NCBI GenBank assembly: GCA_963821925.1
Contig: CAWGFO010000012.1
Coordinates: 10,331-74,330, forward strand
Reading direction: 5' to 3'
Length of the DNA: 64,000 bases
Source: JAOUEA01 sp963821925
GTDB lineage: Bacteria > Actinomycetota > UBA4738 > HRBIN12
Shown here piece after piece: positions 50,351 through 58,880 of the stretch. Each line of letters starts with the position of its first letter. Positions within the stretch are counted from its first letter, which is position 1. Under the pieces are notes generated by a model. The model made no database searches, had not been told where the DNA came from, and saw only the letters and a list, made by a program, of their open reading frames with translations. Made by a program: the position numbers and the translations under genes.

Positions 50351-51660
50351 GCCGTCACCTCGTCTCGGATCGGTTCGACGGACCATCCCGCATCCGGTCG
50401 GAAGACCTCCAGGGCCGCGCCGGGCGGTGGGTCGTCGAGGCGCACGCACAGCCCGTCGCCATCGAGGCGCCAGCCGAGCCGGCCGATCGCGTCCGCGCGA
50501 GCCCGCCACCACGCGGCGAGCTCCGCGGCGCTCATCGGGGCCACGTCGTCCCGGCGCACGGCCGCCGTGAGCCACCGCTCCACGGCGCCGGCGTAGTCCC
50601 GCGTGTCCCCTTCGAGCCGGCCGTAGCCGGCGTCGGGCGGATCGATGAAGACGTGCGCCAGCCCGCCCGCGACGACCGCCCGATCGAGCACTTCCTGCAG
50701 CACCGCCCCGTAGTCCTCGGGCGCGGCCGTGCGGTTCCGGACCCCCTCGTCGAGGCTGTTGTAGGAGCAGCAGCCGTTCGGGAACGCGCGATCCGAGGGA
50801 TCGGCCGAGATCGGGAGCTGGAGGAAGCGGTGCCGTCGCGCGGGATCGGGATGCGTGCGCAGGAGCGCAGCGTCCTCGGGACGATCGCTCCACGGCTCGA
50901 CCGCCTGCTGGTAGGGCAGCCCGCCCGTCACGGCGTGGTTCGCCCCCACCGAGGACTCGGCCACGTACCCGAGGCGCTCGAGCACGGCCGCGGATCGCTC
51001 CCACGCCTCCCACTGGAAATGCGGGAGCCGGAACATCCGGTGGTCGCCGGAGCCGAGCTCGGTCCGGAACGTCGCGTCGCTCCGCTCGATCTCCTCCGCC
51101 ATCCGTTCCCCCGAGAGCGTCGCCCACGCCGCGGGCTCCCAGTAGGAGTACGGATGGCTGAAGGAGTGGTTGTAGTACTCGGCGCCCGGCGGGAACGAGC
51201 CGGGCTCGGCATCGACGTTCGCGGCGGCGGCGAAGATCCCGTATCGGTCGTACCCGGCTCGGCGCATCGTCTCGATCGCGGGCGCTACGTATCGGGCGCA
51301 CTCGGGATCCACGCCGGTCGGGTGATCGACGTCGCCGTCCACCACGAGGGCCGCGACCTTCCCGTCGGGCCATCGCGAGAGTCCCACCAGCCCCGCCGAC
51401 GCGTGCGCCTCCAGCACGGCGAATGCCGCCTCGGCCAGCTCGTCTTCGCGTCCCGGACCCTCGAGGACCGGGAGCATGTCCGGCGTGAGGATCGTCGTCC
51501 ACCGCTCGGGCGTCTCCCGGTCCGTGATCTCGAACGGGAAGCCCCAGGCCTCGAGGAGCGCGCACCAGCGCGCGCCGGCTGACCACGAGGGATCACGTTC
51601 GGGGGGGAGGACGACGGCGACCCGCGGCTCTCGCGTCCATGGGAAGGTCCGCTCGCTCAC
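50347..51660 (-). CDS. Polysaccharide deacetylase-like protein
   Basis: 437 residues. NodB-like motifs: AALVVDGDVDHPTG (catalytic Asp pair), YNHSFSHPYSYW (zinc His-x3-His), and RMFRLPHFQWE, with CSYNSLDEGVRNR later. No signal peptide is seen, so it may act on intracellular oligosaccharides, or be a catalytically repurposed homologue. GTG at 51660 has GGAGG 5 nt upstream. First gene of the minus-strand pair with the glycoside hydrolase. Confidence 0.82.
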   Translation of the reverse strand: MSERTFPWTREPRVAVVLPPERDPSWSAGARWCALLEAWGFPFEITDRETPERWTTILTPDMLPVLEGPGREDELAEAAFAVLEAHASAGLVGLSRWPDGKVAALVVDGDVDHPTGVDPECARYVAPAIETMRRAGYDRYGIFAAAANVDAEPGSFPPGAEYYNHSFSHPYSYWEPAAWATLSGERMAEEIERSDATFRTELGSGDHRMFRLPHFQWEAWERSAAVLERLGYVAESSVGANHAVTGGLPYQQAVEPWSDRPEDAALLRTHPDPARRHRFLQLPISADPSDRAFPNGCCSYNSLDEGVRNRTAAPEDYGAVLQEVLDRAVVAGGLAHVFIDPPDAGYGRLEGDTRDYAGAVERWLTAAVRRDDVAPMSAAELAAWWRARADAIGRLGWRLDGDGLCVRLDDPPPGAALEVFRPDAGWSVEPIRDEVTA

Positions 51661-51689
51661 GACGCCTCCGGTCGCCGACCTCTCGAACG

Positions 51690-51696
51690 TATGCTA
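51690..51696. promoter_or_regulatory. Overlapping divergent -10 boxes
   Basis: TATGCT (plus, 51690-51695) and TAGCAT (minus, 51696-51691) share five bases. Plus would serve the SDR/PfkB pair (leader about 65 nt), minus the deacetylase/hydrolase pair (leader about 24 nt). Confidence 0.5.
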
Positions 51697-51767
51697 GCCC
51701 TGCGAGGGTCGCCGCGACCCTGCCCGGTCACCGGCGCGCGGCTTCGCCGGTCGGGAGCGTGTCGGTG

Positions 51768-52529
51768 ATGGAGACCACCCGAGACCTGATCGATCGGTTC
51801 GACGGGACGCTCGACGGCGAGGTGGCGCTCATCACGGGTGCGGGCTCGGGGATCGGTCGTGCCTGCGCCGCGGCGCTCGCCCGTGCCGGCGCGGACGTCG
51901 CACTGATGGGTCGGCGTGAAGCACCGCTCGACGAGTCGGCCACCCTGGTGGAGACGGCGGGACGCCGCGCCGTCGTGTTCGCCGGGGACGTGACGGACCA
52001 CTCACAGGTGGACGCCGCGGCGATCCAGATCGAGGAGATGCTGGGCCCGATCGGCATCGCCGTGGCCAACGCGGGAGTGAACGCCTGGGGCGAGCTCGAC
52101 ACCCTGCCGCCCGAGGCGTTGCGTGCCGCGCTCGCGACGAACGTCGAGGGTGTCGCGAACCTCGCGCGGGCCGTGGTGCCCGGGATGCGGCGTCGAGGGA
52201 CCGGGAAGCTCCTGGTGATCGCCTCGGACAACGGCCGGCGCGCCGAGGCCGAGGGCGCGGGCTACGTCGCCTCCAAGTTCGGCGCCGTCGGGCTGGCGCT
52301 CTCCCTCTCGCAGGAGCTCTACGGCACCGGGGTCGGAGTCCACGTGATCGAGCCGGGGTGCGTCGACACCGAGTGGTACGGGGACGACGAGGCGGACGTG
52401 CCCCGAGACCGGATGCTGAGCGCGGACGACGTCGCGTACCTGGCGCTGTTCCTCGCCACGCTGCCGAACGCGATCGTGCTCGAAGAGTCGCTCCTCGTGC
52501 CGCGCGGGCTCCTGGTCGATCCGTGGTGA
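51768..52529 (+). CDS. Short-chain dehydrogenase/reductase
   Basis: 253 residues. NAD(P) loop ALITGAGSGIGRACAAALA, VANAGVN, catalytic Ser in VIASDNGRR and Tyr/Lys in GYVASKFGAVG, so catalytically complete. Start ATG 51768; a GTG immediately before it would also fit the GGGAG SD. Its stop overlaps the PfkB kinase start (GTGA). Probably oxidises or reduces a sugar or sugar-derived alcohol, inferred from the partner. Confidence 0.92.
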   Translation: METTRDLIDRFDGTLDGEVALITGAGSGIGRACAAALARAGADVALMGRREAPLDESATLVETAGRRAVVFAGDVTDHSQVDAAAIQIEEMLGPIGIAVANAGVNAWGELDTLPPEALRAALATNVEGVANLARAVVPGMRRRGTGKLLVIASDNGRRAEAEGAGYVASKFGAVGLALSLSQELYGTGVGVHVIEPGCVDTEWYGDDEADVPRDRMLSADDVAYLALFLATLPNAIVLEESLLVPRGLLVDPW

Positions 52530-53467
52530 GCGGCGGCGCGCCGACGTCGGCGATCACGGTGATCGGCAACGTGAACGCCGACCTGATCGTGCGCGACGTG
52601 TCGGAGCTCCCGCCTCCCGGCGAGGAGTGGGAGGTCGACGCGGTGGAGCTGCGGCCGGGCGGCGCGGCGGCGAACTGCGGGCTCGCGTTGGCCGCCCTCG
52701 GTGAGACAGCGCGCGTCGTCGGGTCGGTCGGCCGAGACCGCATCGGGGCGCTCCTCCTCGAGCAGCTGATCGCCGCGGGGGTCGCGACCGCGGACGTCCG
52801 CATCGAGCAGGGTCAGGCGACGGGCGTGTCGATCGCGTTCGAGGCCCCAGGGCGGGACCGATCGTTCCTGACCTCGCTGGGGTGCCTCGCCACCTTCGAC
52901 GCATCGGCCGTGTCCGAGGACGCCCTCACGGCGCGCCTCGTGCTGCTGGGTGGGTACTTCCTGCTCCCGGCGCTGCGTGGGTCCGGCGCGGCCGACCTCC
53001 TGCGACGGGCACGGGCGCACGGCGCGATGACCTGCTTCGACCCCGGGTGGGATCCGGTGGGCTGGCCCCCGTCGACCCTGGGCGAGCTCGCGGGGATCCT
53101 TTCCTCGGTCGACGTGTTCCTTCCGAACGGGGCGGAGGCGGCGGCGATCGCCGGTGCGCAGGATCCCCGCGAGGCGGCCCGACGGCTGCAGGCGATGCTC
53201 GCTTCGGGGGGGTGGGCGATCGTGAAGCTGGGCGCGGAGGGATGTATCGCCGCCGGACCGGAGGGGGCGGAGACCGCGTCGCCGGCGCCAACCACCACGG
53301 TGGTCGACTCCACCGGCGCCGGCGACGCCTTCAACGCCGGACTGCTGGCCGCGATGCGGGCGGGGGCCGACGTTCCCGAGGCGCTCGGGTTCGCCGTGCG
53401 CGTCGCCTCGGCCGTCGTCGGCCGACCGTCGGTCGGTCGCTATCCGACGCGCGCCGAGCTCGGGTAG
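52526..53467 (+). CDS. PfkB-family carbohydrate kinase
   Basis: 313 residues. N-terminal VIGNVNADLIVRDVSELPPP, PGGAAANCGLALAALG (signature 1), ATP/anion-hole DSTGAGDAFNAG near the C-terminus (signature 2, catalytic Asp). Ribokinase, ketohexokinase or sulfofructose-type substrate cannot be told apart. GTG overlaps the SDR stop. The 3' end overlaps the MEMO gene by 28 bp. Confidence 0.92.
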   Translation: MSGGAPTSAITVIGNVNADLIVRDVSELPPPGEEWEVDAVELRPGGAAANCGLALAALGETARVVGSVGRDRIGALLLEQLIAAGVATADVRIEQGQATGVSIAFEAPGRDRSFLTSLGCLATFDASAVSEDALTARLVLLGGYFLLPALRGSGAADLLRRARAHGAMTCFDPGWDPVGWPPSTLGELAGILSSVDVFLPNGAEAAAIAGAQDPREAARRLQAMLASGGWAIVKLGAEGCIAAGPEGAETASPAPTTTVVDSTGAGDAFNAGLLAAMRAGADVPEALGFAVRVASAVVGRPSVGRYPTRAELG

Positions 53468-54264
53468 CGCGGACGCAGGATCGCGAACGCGCCGTACCCC
53501 ACCACCCGCTCGGGGTCGCCGGCCGTGTCCCCCGACGTCCGCAGGTCCAGGAGCTGGATCTCCATCGACGCCGCGCGGGCGAACGCGATCGCCCCACGGA
53601 GCGCGTACGCGCCACACGCTTCCCACGGCCCGATCGCGTCGGCGTCGAGCGCCAAGATGGCCTCGGCGGTACGTCGATCGTGAGCGCGCGCGCTCGCGAG
53701 ATCCTCGTAGTGGCTCAGATCGGTGCTGACGACGACGAGATCCGCCTGCCGGCCGACCGAACCGAGCACGCCGGCCACCTCGCCGGGCGTCGCTCGACCC
53801 ACCGCGATCGGCAGGATCCGAAGCGCCGATCCCAGCAGCCGCTGCAGGAACGGCACCTGCACCTCGAGCGCATGCTCAGGCGCGTGGGGGCCGTCGTCGA
53901 GGACACATCCGGCGCACCTCGCGAGCTCGCGCAGCTCTGGGTCCACCGGAACGTCGCCCAGCGGCGTTCGCCAGGCGCCGGACACCGGCACCGCGCACCC
54001 CTCGAGCGGCACGAAGTGCGCGGGGCCGAGCACGACGACCCGGGAGGTCGTCTCCACCCACGGGCGAACCGTCGCGTAGCCGCTCGCCGCCACGGGTCCC
54101 GAGTACCGGTAGCCGGCGTGCGGCACCACGACCCCCCATGGCCGCGCACCCGACCACGGCTCGGCCTCCTTCAGCAGGCGATCCACCTCTCCGGCCAGGC
54201 GTGACGCACTCCTCGGGTAGAACGTCCCCGCGGCTGCGGGCGGACGAACGGACCCGGTCGCCAT
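53440..54264 (-). CDS. amrB: MEMO1-like protein, AmmeMemoRadiSam component B
   Basis: 274 residues of the MEMO/LigB-like dioxygenase fold: AAGTFYPRSASRLAGEVDRL, VVPHAGYRYSGPVAASGY, VVLGPAHFVP, VVVSTDLSHYEDL, PERVVGYGAFAIL. Iron- or copper-binding residues fit (His in PHAGY, GPAHF and DLSHY). ATG 54264; a GTG three codons upstream overlaps the radical-SAM stop. Works with the radical-SAM partner in an uncharacterised modification; the AMMECR1 partner is not in the window. Confidence 0.9.
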   Translation of the reverse strand: MATGSVRPPAAAGTFYPRSASRLAGEVDRLLKEAEPWSGARPWGVVVPHAGYRYSGPVAASGYATVRPWVETTSRVVVLGPAHFVPLEGCAVPVSGAWRTPLGDVPVDPELRELARCAGCVLDDGPHAPEHALEVQVPFLQRLLGSALRILPIAVGRATPGEVAGVLGSVGRQADLVVVSTDLSHYEDLASARAHDRRTAEAILALDADAIGPWEACGAYALRGAIAFARAASMEIQLLDLRTSGDTAGDPERVVGYGAFAILRPRYPSSARVG

Positions 54265-54269
54265 CGCAC

Positions 54270-55352
54270 TCACGCTCCCAGCCGAACCGGGCGACGCCGC
54301 TCCCCCCACGTACCAGGCGACGCCTCGAACACCCCGGTGCACGCGGCGCCGCACCCACGGCAGCGTCCGGCCGGATCGAGTCCCCATCCCGTGATCTCGT
54401 AGCCGTCACGGCCGATCAGCACCGCGTCACACGCGTGGCACCGGGTCGTCTGACCTTCGGGGTCGACGACGTTCCCCGTGTACGCGTAGCGGACCCCGTT
54501 CCGGATCGCGATCCGGCGGGCGCGCCGGAGAGTCTCTCGCGGGGTAGGTGGCCGGTCGAGCATCTTCCAGTCCGGATGGAACGCGGTGAAGTGCATCGGC
54601 ACGTCGGGGCCGAGATGCTCGACGACCCACCGCGTCATGTCGTCGAGCTCGGGGTCCGAGTCATTCAGTCCCGGGATCAGCAGCGTCGTGAGCTCGAACC
54701 AGACGCCGGTCTCGTGCGCGAGGTGCTCCAGTGTCGCCAGCACCGGCGCGAGATGCCCGGCGCAGACGTCATGGTAGAAGCCCTCGGTGAACCCCTTGAG
54801 ATCGACGTTCGCCGCATCCATGTGCGCGAAGAACTCCCGTCCCGGCTCCGAGTTCACGTAGCCGGCGGTGACCGCCACGGCCTTGATCCCACGCGCGCGG
54901 CACGCGTCGGCGACGTCGATCGCGTACTCCATGAAGATCACCGGGTCGTTGTAGGTGAAGGCCACCGAGCGGCACCCGAGCCGGACGGCCGCGTCGGCGA
55001 GCGCCCCCGGTGAGGCCGCGTCGGCCAGGGTATCGACGTCACGGGACTTCGAGATGTCCCAGTTCTGGCAGAAGCGGCAAGCCAGGTTGCAGCCGGCGGT
55101 GCCGAACGAGAGCACCGGCGTCCCCGGCAGGAAGTGCGCGAGCGGCTTCTTCTCGATCGGATCGACGCAGAAGCCCGAGGACCGCCCGTAGGTCGTGAGC
55201 ACGATCGCGTCGCCCTCGCGCTTCCTCACGAAGCAGAGCCCGCGCTGATCCTCGTGCAGCGCGCACGCACGCGGGCACACATCGCAGCGGATCCGCCCGT
55301 CGTCCAGACGATGCCACCACATGGTCGGATGGGACGTCTCCCTCACCGACAT
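54270..55352 (-). CDS. amrS: Radical-SAM enzyme, AmmeMemoRadiSam component
   Basis: 360 residues. Radical-SAM cluster motif CNLACRFCQNWDISKS (CxxxCxxC), N-terminal zinc or Fe-S site RIRCDVCPRACALHEDQRG, KGFTEGFYHDVCAGHL, and C-terminal TTRCHACDAVLIGRDGYEI. Matches the AmrS family paired with MEMO/AMMECR1. GGAGG lies 6 nt before ATG 55352. Ends five bases before the MEMO start, one operon. Confidence 0.92.
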   Translation of the reverse strand: MSVRETSHPTMWWHRLDDGRIRCDVCPRACALHEDQRGLCFVRKREGDAIVLTTYGRSSGFCVDPIEKKPLAHFLPGTPVLSFGTAGCNLACRFCQNWDISKSRDVDTLADAASPGALADAAVRLGCRSVAFTYNDPVIFMEYAIDVADACRARGIKAVAVTAGYVNSEPGREFFAHMDAANVDLKGFTEGFYHDVCAGHLAPVLATLEHLAHETGVWFELTTLLIPGLNDSDPELDDMTRWVVEHLGPDVPMHFTAFHPDWKMLDRPPTPRETLRRARRIAIRNGVRYAYTGNVVDPEGQTTRCHACDAVLIGRDGYEITGWGLDPAGRCRGCGAACTGVFEASPGTWGERRRPVRLGA

Positions 55353-55425
55353 CGCACGCCTCCATCTCCATCATCGCTCAGGTGCCGGCGACCGTCCCAG
55401 GGGAACGCGGCGTCGCTCAGGGTCG

Positions 55426-55431
55426 GTAGGC
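55426..55431 (+). promoter_or_regulatory. -10 box TAGGCT upstream of SixA-like gene
   Basis: TAGGCT lies 33 nt before ATG 55465 (21 nt before an in-frame GTG at 55453), giving a short leader with AGAGGG as SD. Confidence 0.35.
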
Positions 55432-55464
55432 TCACAGCATCCGAGAGGGTCGGTGAGCGATCTC

Positions 55465-56007
55465 ATGCGACAGATCTGGCTCCTGCGTCACGCGAAGTCG
55501 AGCTGGGACGACCCGACCCTGGCCGACGCAGATCGGCCCCTTGCGGCGCGAGGCAGACGAGATGCCGCGGTGATGGCCCCCTACTTGGCGACGCTCGATC
55601 TGCCCCGGCTCGTGCTGTGCTCGGCGGGACTCCGGGCCCGGCAGACCCTCGCCGCGGTCCTCCCTTCGCTCGGCAGCGGGCTGGAGATCAGGATCGAGCC
55701 CGAGCTCTACACGTTCGACGCCGACGTACTCCTCGCCCGGCTCCGCCGGCTAGACGACGACGTGACCTCGGTCATGCTCGTGGGCCACAACCCTGCCTTG
55801 GAAGAGCTCGCGATGGACCTCACCTCCGACGGCGAGCTCCGCGAGCGGCTCGATCAGAAGTTCCCGACGGGAGCGCTCGCCACGATCGAGCTGCCCGGGG
55901 AGCGCTGGGCCTCGCTCGGCGATCCCAGCGGTCGGATCACGCGGTTCGTCACGCCGAGGGATCTCGGCGGGGCCACGCCCCCGAGCTCCACAGCGCCCAC
56001 AGGATGA
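55465..56007 (+). CDS. SixA-like histidine phosphatase
   Basis: 180 residues. RHG catalytic motif WLLRHAKSSWDDP, LCSAGLRARQTLAAVL (second Arg-containing helix) and VMLVGHNPALEEL with the second catalytic His, as in SixA and Rv2135c-like proteins that dephosphorylate phosphohistidine or small phosphates. Start uncertain (ATG 55465 or GTG 55453). Its last 59 bp overlap the convergent DoxX gene. Confidence 0.88.
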   Translation: MRQIWLLRHAKSSWDDPTLADADRPLAARGRRDAAVMAPYLATLDLPRLVLCSAGLRARQTLAAVLPSLGSGLEIRIEPELYTFDADVLLARLRRLDDDVTSVMLVGHNPALEELAMDLTSDGELRERLDQKFPTGALATIELPGERWASLGDPSGRITRFVTPRDLGGATPPSSTAPTG

Positions 56008-56338
56008 GGATCGGCTGCAGCACGAGCCGGCCCCACCGCTCGGACGGCGTGTCGAGACCGAACGCGTCCGTGCCGGCGATCGCCTGGTAGAGGTTCCCCG
56101 GGAACACCACCAGCAGGAAGAACGCGAGCGCCCATCCGGTTCGACGCCGCCACGTGCCGCGAGTGAGCGCGAGCGCGACCCCCAGCCCGATCTCGACGAC
56201 GCCGCTGACCCACACGATCGGCGTCCGGAAGGGCAGCCAGGTGGGCACCTGCCCCAGGAACGCGTCAGCCGACACCAGATGGCTGATCCCGGCGAACACG
56301 ATGAAACCGGCGAGCACCCACCGGAACGCGGCTCGCAC
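55949..56338 (-). CDS. DoxX-like membrane protein
   Basis: 129 residues with four helices: FRWVLAGFIVFAGISHLVSA, WVSGVVEIGLGVALAL, GWALAFFLLVVFPGNLYQAI and LVLQPILILWALWSSG. Typical DoxX/DUF4267 topology with G.SHL after TM1 and GVVEI.LG in TM2. GTG at 56338, 18 bp downstream of the Lys-rich small gene, so probably cotranscribed. Function unknown, terminal-oxidase subunit by homology only. Confidence 0.85.
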   Translation of the reverse strand: MRAAFRWVLAGFIVFAGISHLVSADAFLGQVPTWLPFRTPIVWVSGVVEIGLGVALALTRGTWRRRTGWALAFFLLVVFPGNLYQAIAGTDAFGLDTPSERWGRLVLQPILILWALWSSGAWPRRDPSA

Positions 56339-56356
56339 GACGGTGGCGCTCGGCGA

Positions 56357-56494
56357 CTACTTCCCGCCGACGCTGAAGTTCGAGCCGGAGGAGCCCGAGT
56401 TCCCCTTCGCCTTCTTGGCGGCGCGCTTCTCTTTCAGGCTCTTGCTGGCAGCGGTCTTGGAACCCTTGCCGCCACCCTTGTCCTTGCTGGCCAT
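56357..56494 (-). CDS. Lys-rich 45-residue protein
   Basis: Read directly from the minus strand: start MASKDKGGGKGSKTAASK, end NFSVGGK, stop TAG at 56357-56359; nearly every third residue is Lys in the first two-thirds. AAGGGG lies 5 nt before ATG 56494, so translation is credible. Likely nucleic-acid or ribosome associated (by composition only). Cotranscribed with DoxX. Confidence 0.7.
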   Translation of the reverse strand: MASKDKGGGKGSKTAASKSLKEKRAAKKAKGNSGSSGSNFSVGGK

Positions 56495-56554
56495 GGCTAC
56501 CCCTTCCTGGGAGGGAATGTCTCCTCACCATGTCACAACCGGGGTCGTCTGGGG

Positions 56555-56749
56555 CTACTCGGCCGCCAGGCTCATCCGGTACCGCTCATCGCCCGTGTCG
56601 AGGTCGCGCAGCGCCACGTGGGTCGTGCCGTCGGCCGAGAGCGACTCCCATGCCGTGCCGAACCACGCCTCCGCATCGGCCTGCGTCGCGAACGTCTCGG
56701 AGGTCCCGCGCTCGGCGCCCTCTGCGTCGATGAATACCCACTCGACCAT
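56555..56749 (-). CDS. Conserved small acidic protein
   Basis: 64 residues: MVEWVFIDAEGAERGTSETF, AEAWFGTAWESL, VALRDLDTGDERYRMSL. The layout (aromatic start, then a helix with AEAWFG, then DxxxxxRYRM) recurs in actinobacterial small proteins as I remember it, function unknown. AAGGA lies about 8 nt before ATG 56749. The 100-bp gap to 56849 holds nothing recognisable. Confidence 0.75.
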   Translation of the reverse strand: MVEWVFIDAEGAERGTSETFATQADAEAWFGTAWESLSADGTTHVALRDLDTGDERYRMSLAAE

Positions 56750-56849
56750 CGGTTCCGTCCTTCGCGTCTCGGTTCGGCTAGTGCCGCACGACGAACGTTG
56801 CGGAACGAACCTTCATCCGTCGGCCCTTCGTGCGGGTTACGAGCCGACC

Positions 56850-58133
56850 CTACAGCGGGAGGTGGGACGAGTAGAGGGCGATCCCCTGCTGGTCGACGCC
56901 GCCGACCCTCGTGAAGTGCCCGACGAACGCCACGGTCCCCGGCCCTTTCTGGATCGCCCACACGCCGTTGCTCGAGTTCGCGCTCGGCTTCCAGGAGAGG
57001 AGATCGCCCGTGGTCGCGTTCACGGCCGCCACGTGGTGTCGCACGGTCGAGTTGTCGGCGGTGCACTTCTGTGTGTGCGTCCCGGGCGGAGGGTTCTGGG
57101 AGCACGCCGCACCCGCGTAATTGAAATGGCCGCCGAGGTAGAGCACGTTCCCACGCAGCTCACATCCCGTCGTGTCCCCGTCGTCGCCCGCCGCGAACAC
57201 GGGGTTGGGCGCGCCCGTCGTGAGGTTCGTCACGAGCACGTTGAAGGCCAGCTGTTGCTCATGCCACACCTTCCAGAACCCGCCGCACATGTACGCCTTC
57301 GTGTCCGTGATGATCACGCGGTAGACACGGTGGGTCTCGTTCGGGATGCAGGTCGGACAGTTGGTCGGCGCGTAGATGTCGGGGTTCCACGGACGCAACG
57401 TCTTGCCGGTGCTCGCGTCGACCGCTGCCGCCTCGTTCCGGTTCGTACCGTTCACCGTCCCGAAGTGTCCCCCGAAGTAGACCGTGGAGCCATCGGTGGA
57501 CAGGTCGATCGAGAAGATCACCGGCGCGCAGCGGGGTGGGCAGGTCGTGCCGCCGACCTGCCCCACGGTGGGTGCCCACGGCAAGAGCGTGCCTTTCCGG
57601 TCGAGTTGCGCCAGTCGCTGTCGCGGTTCGCCGTTCACCGAGCTGAAGGAGCCGCCCAGGAAGATCTGCCCGGCGTCGTCGAGCCGGAAAGTCCGGACGA
57701 CCCCGTTCGCCCGCGGGCTCCACTTCAAGACCTTGCCCGTCGTGGCATCGACCGCGGCGAGGTTGGACCGCGGCTTCCCACGGACCGACGAGAAGTCGCC
57801 TCCCAGGTAGACCCGATCCTTCCACACGGCGATCGCCCAGACCGTGCCGTCGACCTTCGGGTTCCACTTCAGGAGCCCGCCGGTCTCTCGGTCGAGGGCG
57901 GCGGCGTGCGCGCGGACGACTTCGCCGGCGCCCGGGGCCGCTCCCGGTGGGCGAACGTGGGTGAAGGAGCCGCCCAGGTAGACCGCGCCGTGACCGAACG
58001 CGACGGCGCGGACGATGTCGTCGGTCTGCCACGACGGATCGGGTGGCGTGGGCGAGACGGCGTGAGCGGTCTGGATCGCGAACGTGGACCACGTGAGCGC
58101 GAGCAGCGCCAGGACGGTGGTGGTTCTGCGCAT
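56850..58133 (-). CDS. Secreted propeller protein with LGGxF repeats
   Basis: 427 residues. Signal peptide to about 25 (LLALTWSTFAIQTAHA), then repeated VYLGGSFTHV, VYLGGDFSSV, IFLGGSFSSV, VYFGGHFGTV, LYLGGHFNYA and FVGHFTRVGG units of a Kelch/quinoprotein-like propeller. Cys-rich inserts (TTCPPRCAP, TNCPTCIP) suggest disulfides. AGGAGG lies 10 nt before ATG. A good sigma-70 type promoter lies at 58216-58243. Confidence 0.88.
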   Translation of the reverse strand: MRRTTTVLALLALTWSTFAIQTAHAVSPTPPDPSWQTDDIVRAVAFGHGAVYLGGSFTHVRPPGAAPGAGEVVRAHAAALDRETGGLLKWNPKVDGTVWAIAVWKDRVYLGGDFSSVRGKPRSNLAAVDATTGKVLKWSPRANGVVRTFRLDDAGQIFLGGSFSSVNGEPRQRLAQLDRKGTLLPWAPTVGQVGGTTCPPRCAPVIFSIDLSTDGSTVYFGGHFGTVNGTNRNEAAAVDASTGKTLRPWNPDIYAPTNCPTCIPNETHRVYRVIITDTKAYMCGGFWKVWHEQQLAFNVLVTNLTTGAPNPVFAAGDDGDTTGCELRGNVLYLGGHFNYAGAACSQNPPPGTHTQKCTADNSTVRHHVAAVNATTGDLLSWKPSANSSNGVWAIQKGPGTVAFVGHFTRVGGVDQQGIALYSSHLPL

Positions 58134-58334
58134 ATCGGTCGGGCCTCCTGAGCGACGCGTGCGCGGGGGGTCGTCCGCGCGTCTGGATGGGGGGTCGTAC
58201 CCGGTGTGCGCCAAGGCTATACCCCGGGAAGCCACAAGGACAATCCGGCTCGCGCGACGCCGCTACAGCTCTCACGCCGTAGGCCGCCCCTATCCGGCTG
58301 GCGCCCCGGCTCACGACCGACAGGCCGTCGAAGC
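58134..58334. other. 201-bp intergenic region
   Basis: Separates the secreted propeller gene (its promoter is annotated) from the end of arfB. No other ORF, repeat or hairpin is convincing. Confidence 0.6.
58216..58243 (-). promoter_or_regulatory. Promoter TTGTCC-N16-TATAGC for the secreted propeller gene
   Basis: Minus-strand TTGTCC (58243-58238) and TATAGC (58221-58216) are 16 bp apart, a good match to sigma-70 boxes in an otherwise GC-rich region. The predicted leader is about 75 nt, with AGGAGG near its end. Confidence 0.6.
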
Positions 58335-58757
58335 TCAGTCGTCGTCGGGACGCCGCATCCGCTTGATCTCGGCTCGGTGGTGCTTCTCGGCGAGCCGCTT
58401 CTCGTCGGCGCCTCGGCTCACCCGGGTGGGCCTCCGCTTCTTCGGTGGAGGCGCGATCGCCTCGGCCAGGATCTCCGCCATCCGCTTCATCGCGGCCTCA
58501 CGGTTCTGCAGCTGCGATCGCTCTTCGGATGCGGTCACGGTGAGCACCCCCTTGACCAGCCTGCCGTCGAGGCGCTCGAGCGCGCGGGCACGGAGCGTCG
58601 GGCCGAGCGCCGTCGTGGTCGTCAGGTCGAGGCTCAGCTCCACCCGCGAGTCGGCCGTGTTCACCGACTGCCCGCCTGGCCCCGACGAGCGGCTGAACCG
58701 CCACCGCAACTCCTTCTCGGGCACGACCACCGAGCGCGAGACGCGGAGCGGCTCCAT
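58335..58757 (-). CDS. arfB: Alternative ribosome-rescue factor ArfB
   Basis: 140 residues: catalytic GGQ loop FSRSSGPGGQSVNTADSR near residue 25, and a basic C-terminal tail (PKKRRPTRVSRGADEKRL) that inserts into the mRNA channel of stalled ribosomes. Hydrolyses peptidyl-tRNA on non-stop complexes. ATG at 58757 with CATACT 6 nt upstream and no SD, so perhaps leaderless. Confidence 0.92.
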   Translation of the reverse strand: MEPLRVSRSVVVPEKELRWRFSRSSGPGGQSVNTADSRVELSLDLTTTTALGPTLRARALERLDGRLVKGVLTVTASEERSQLQNREAAMKRMAEILAEAIAPPPKKRRPTRVSRGADEKRLAEKHHRAEIKRMRRPDDD

Positions 58758-58880
58758 ACCGCCAGTATGCCCCGGGGGTCCGAGCCCGGCCGTGAGCCGG
58801 TCCGTCGCGTGCCGGGACTTCGGGCCCTAGTCGCCTCCCCGCCGCGGAACCCACGGTGTGGGGAGGGAGGGGTGAAACAG

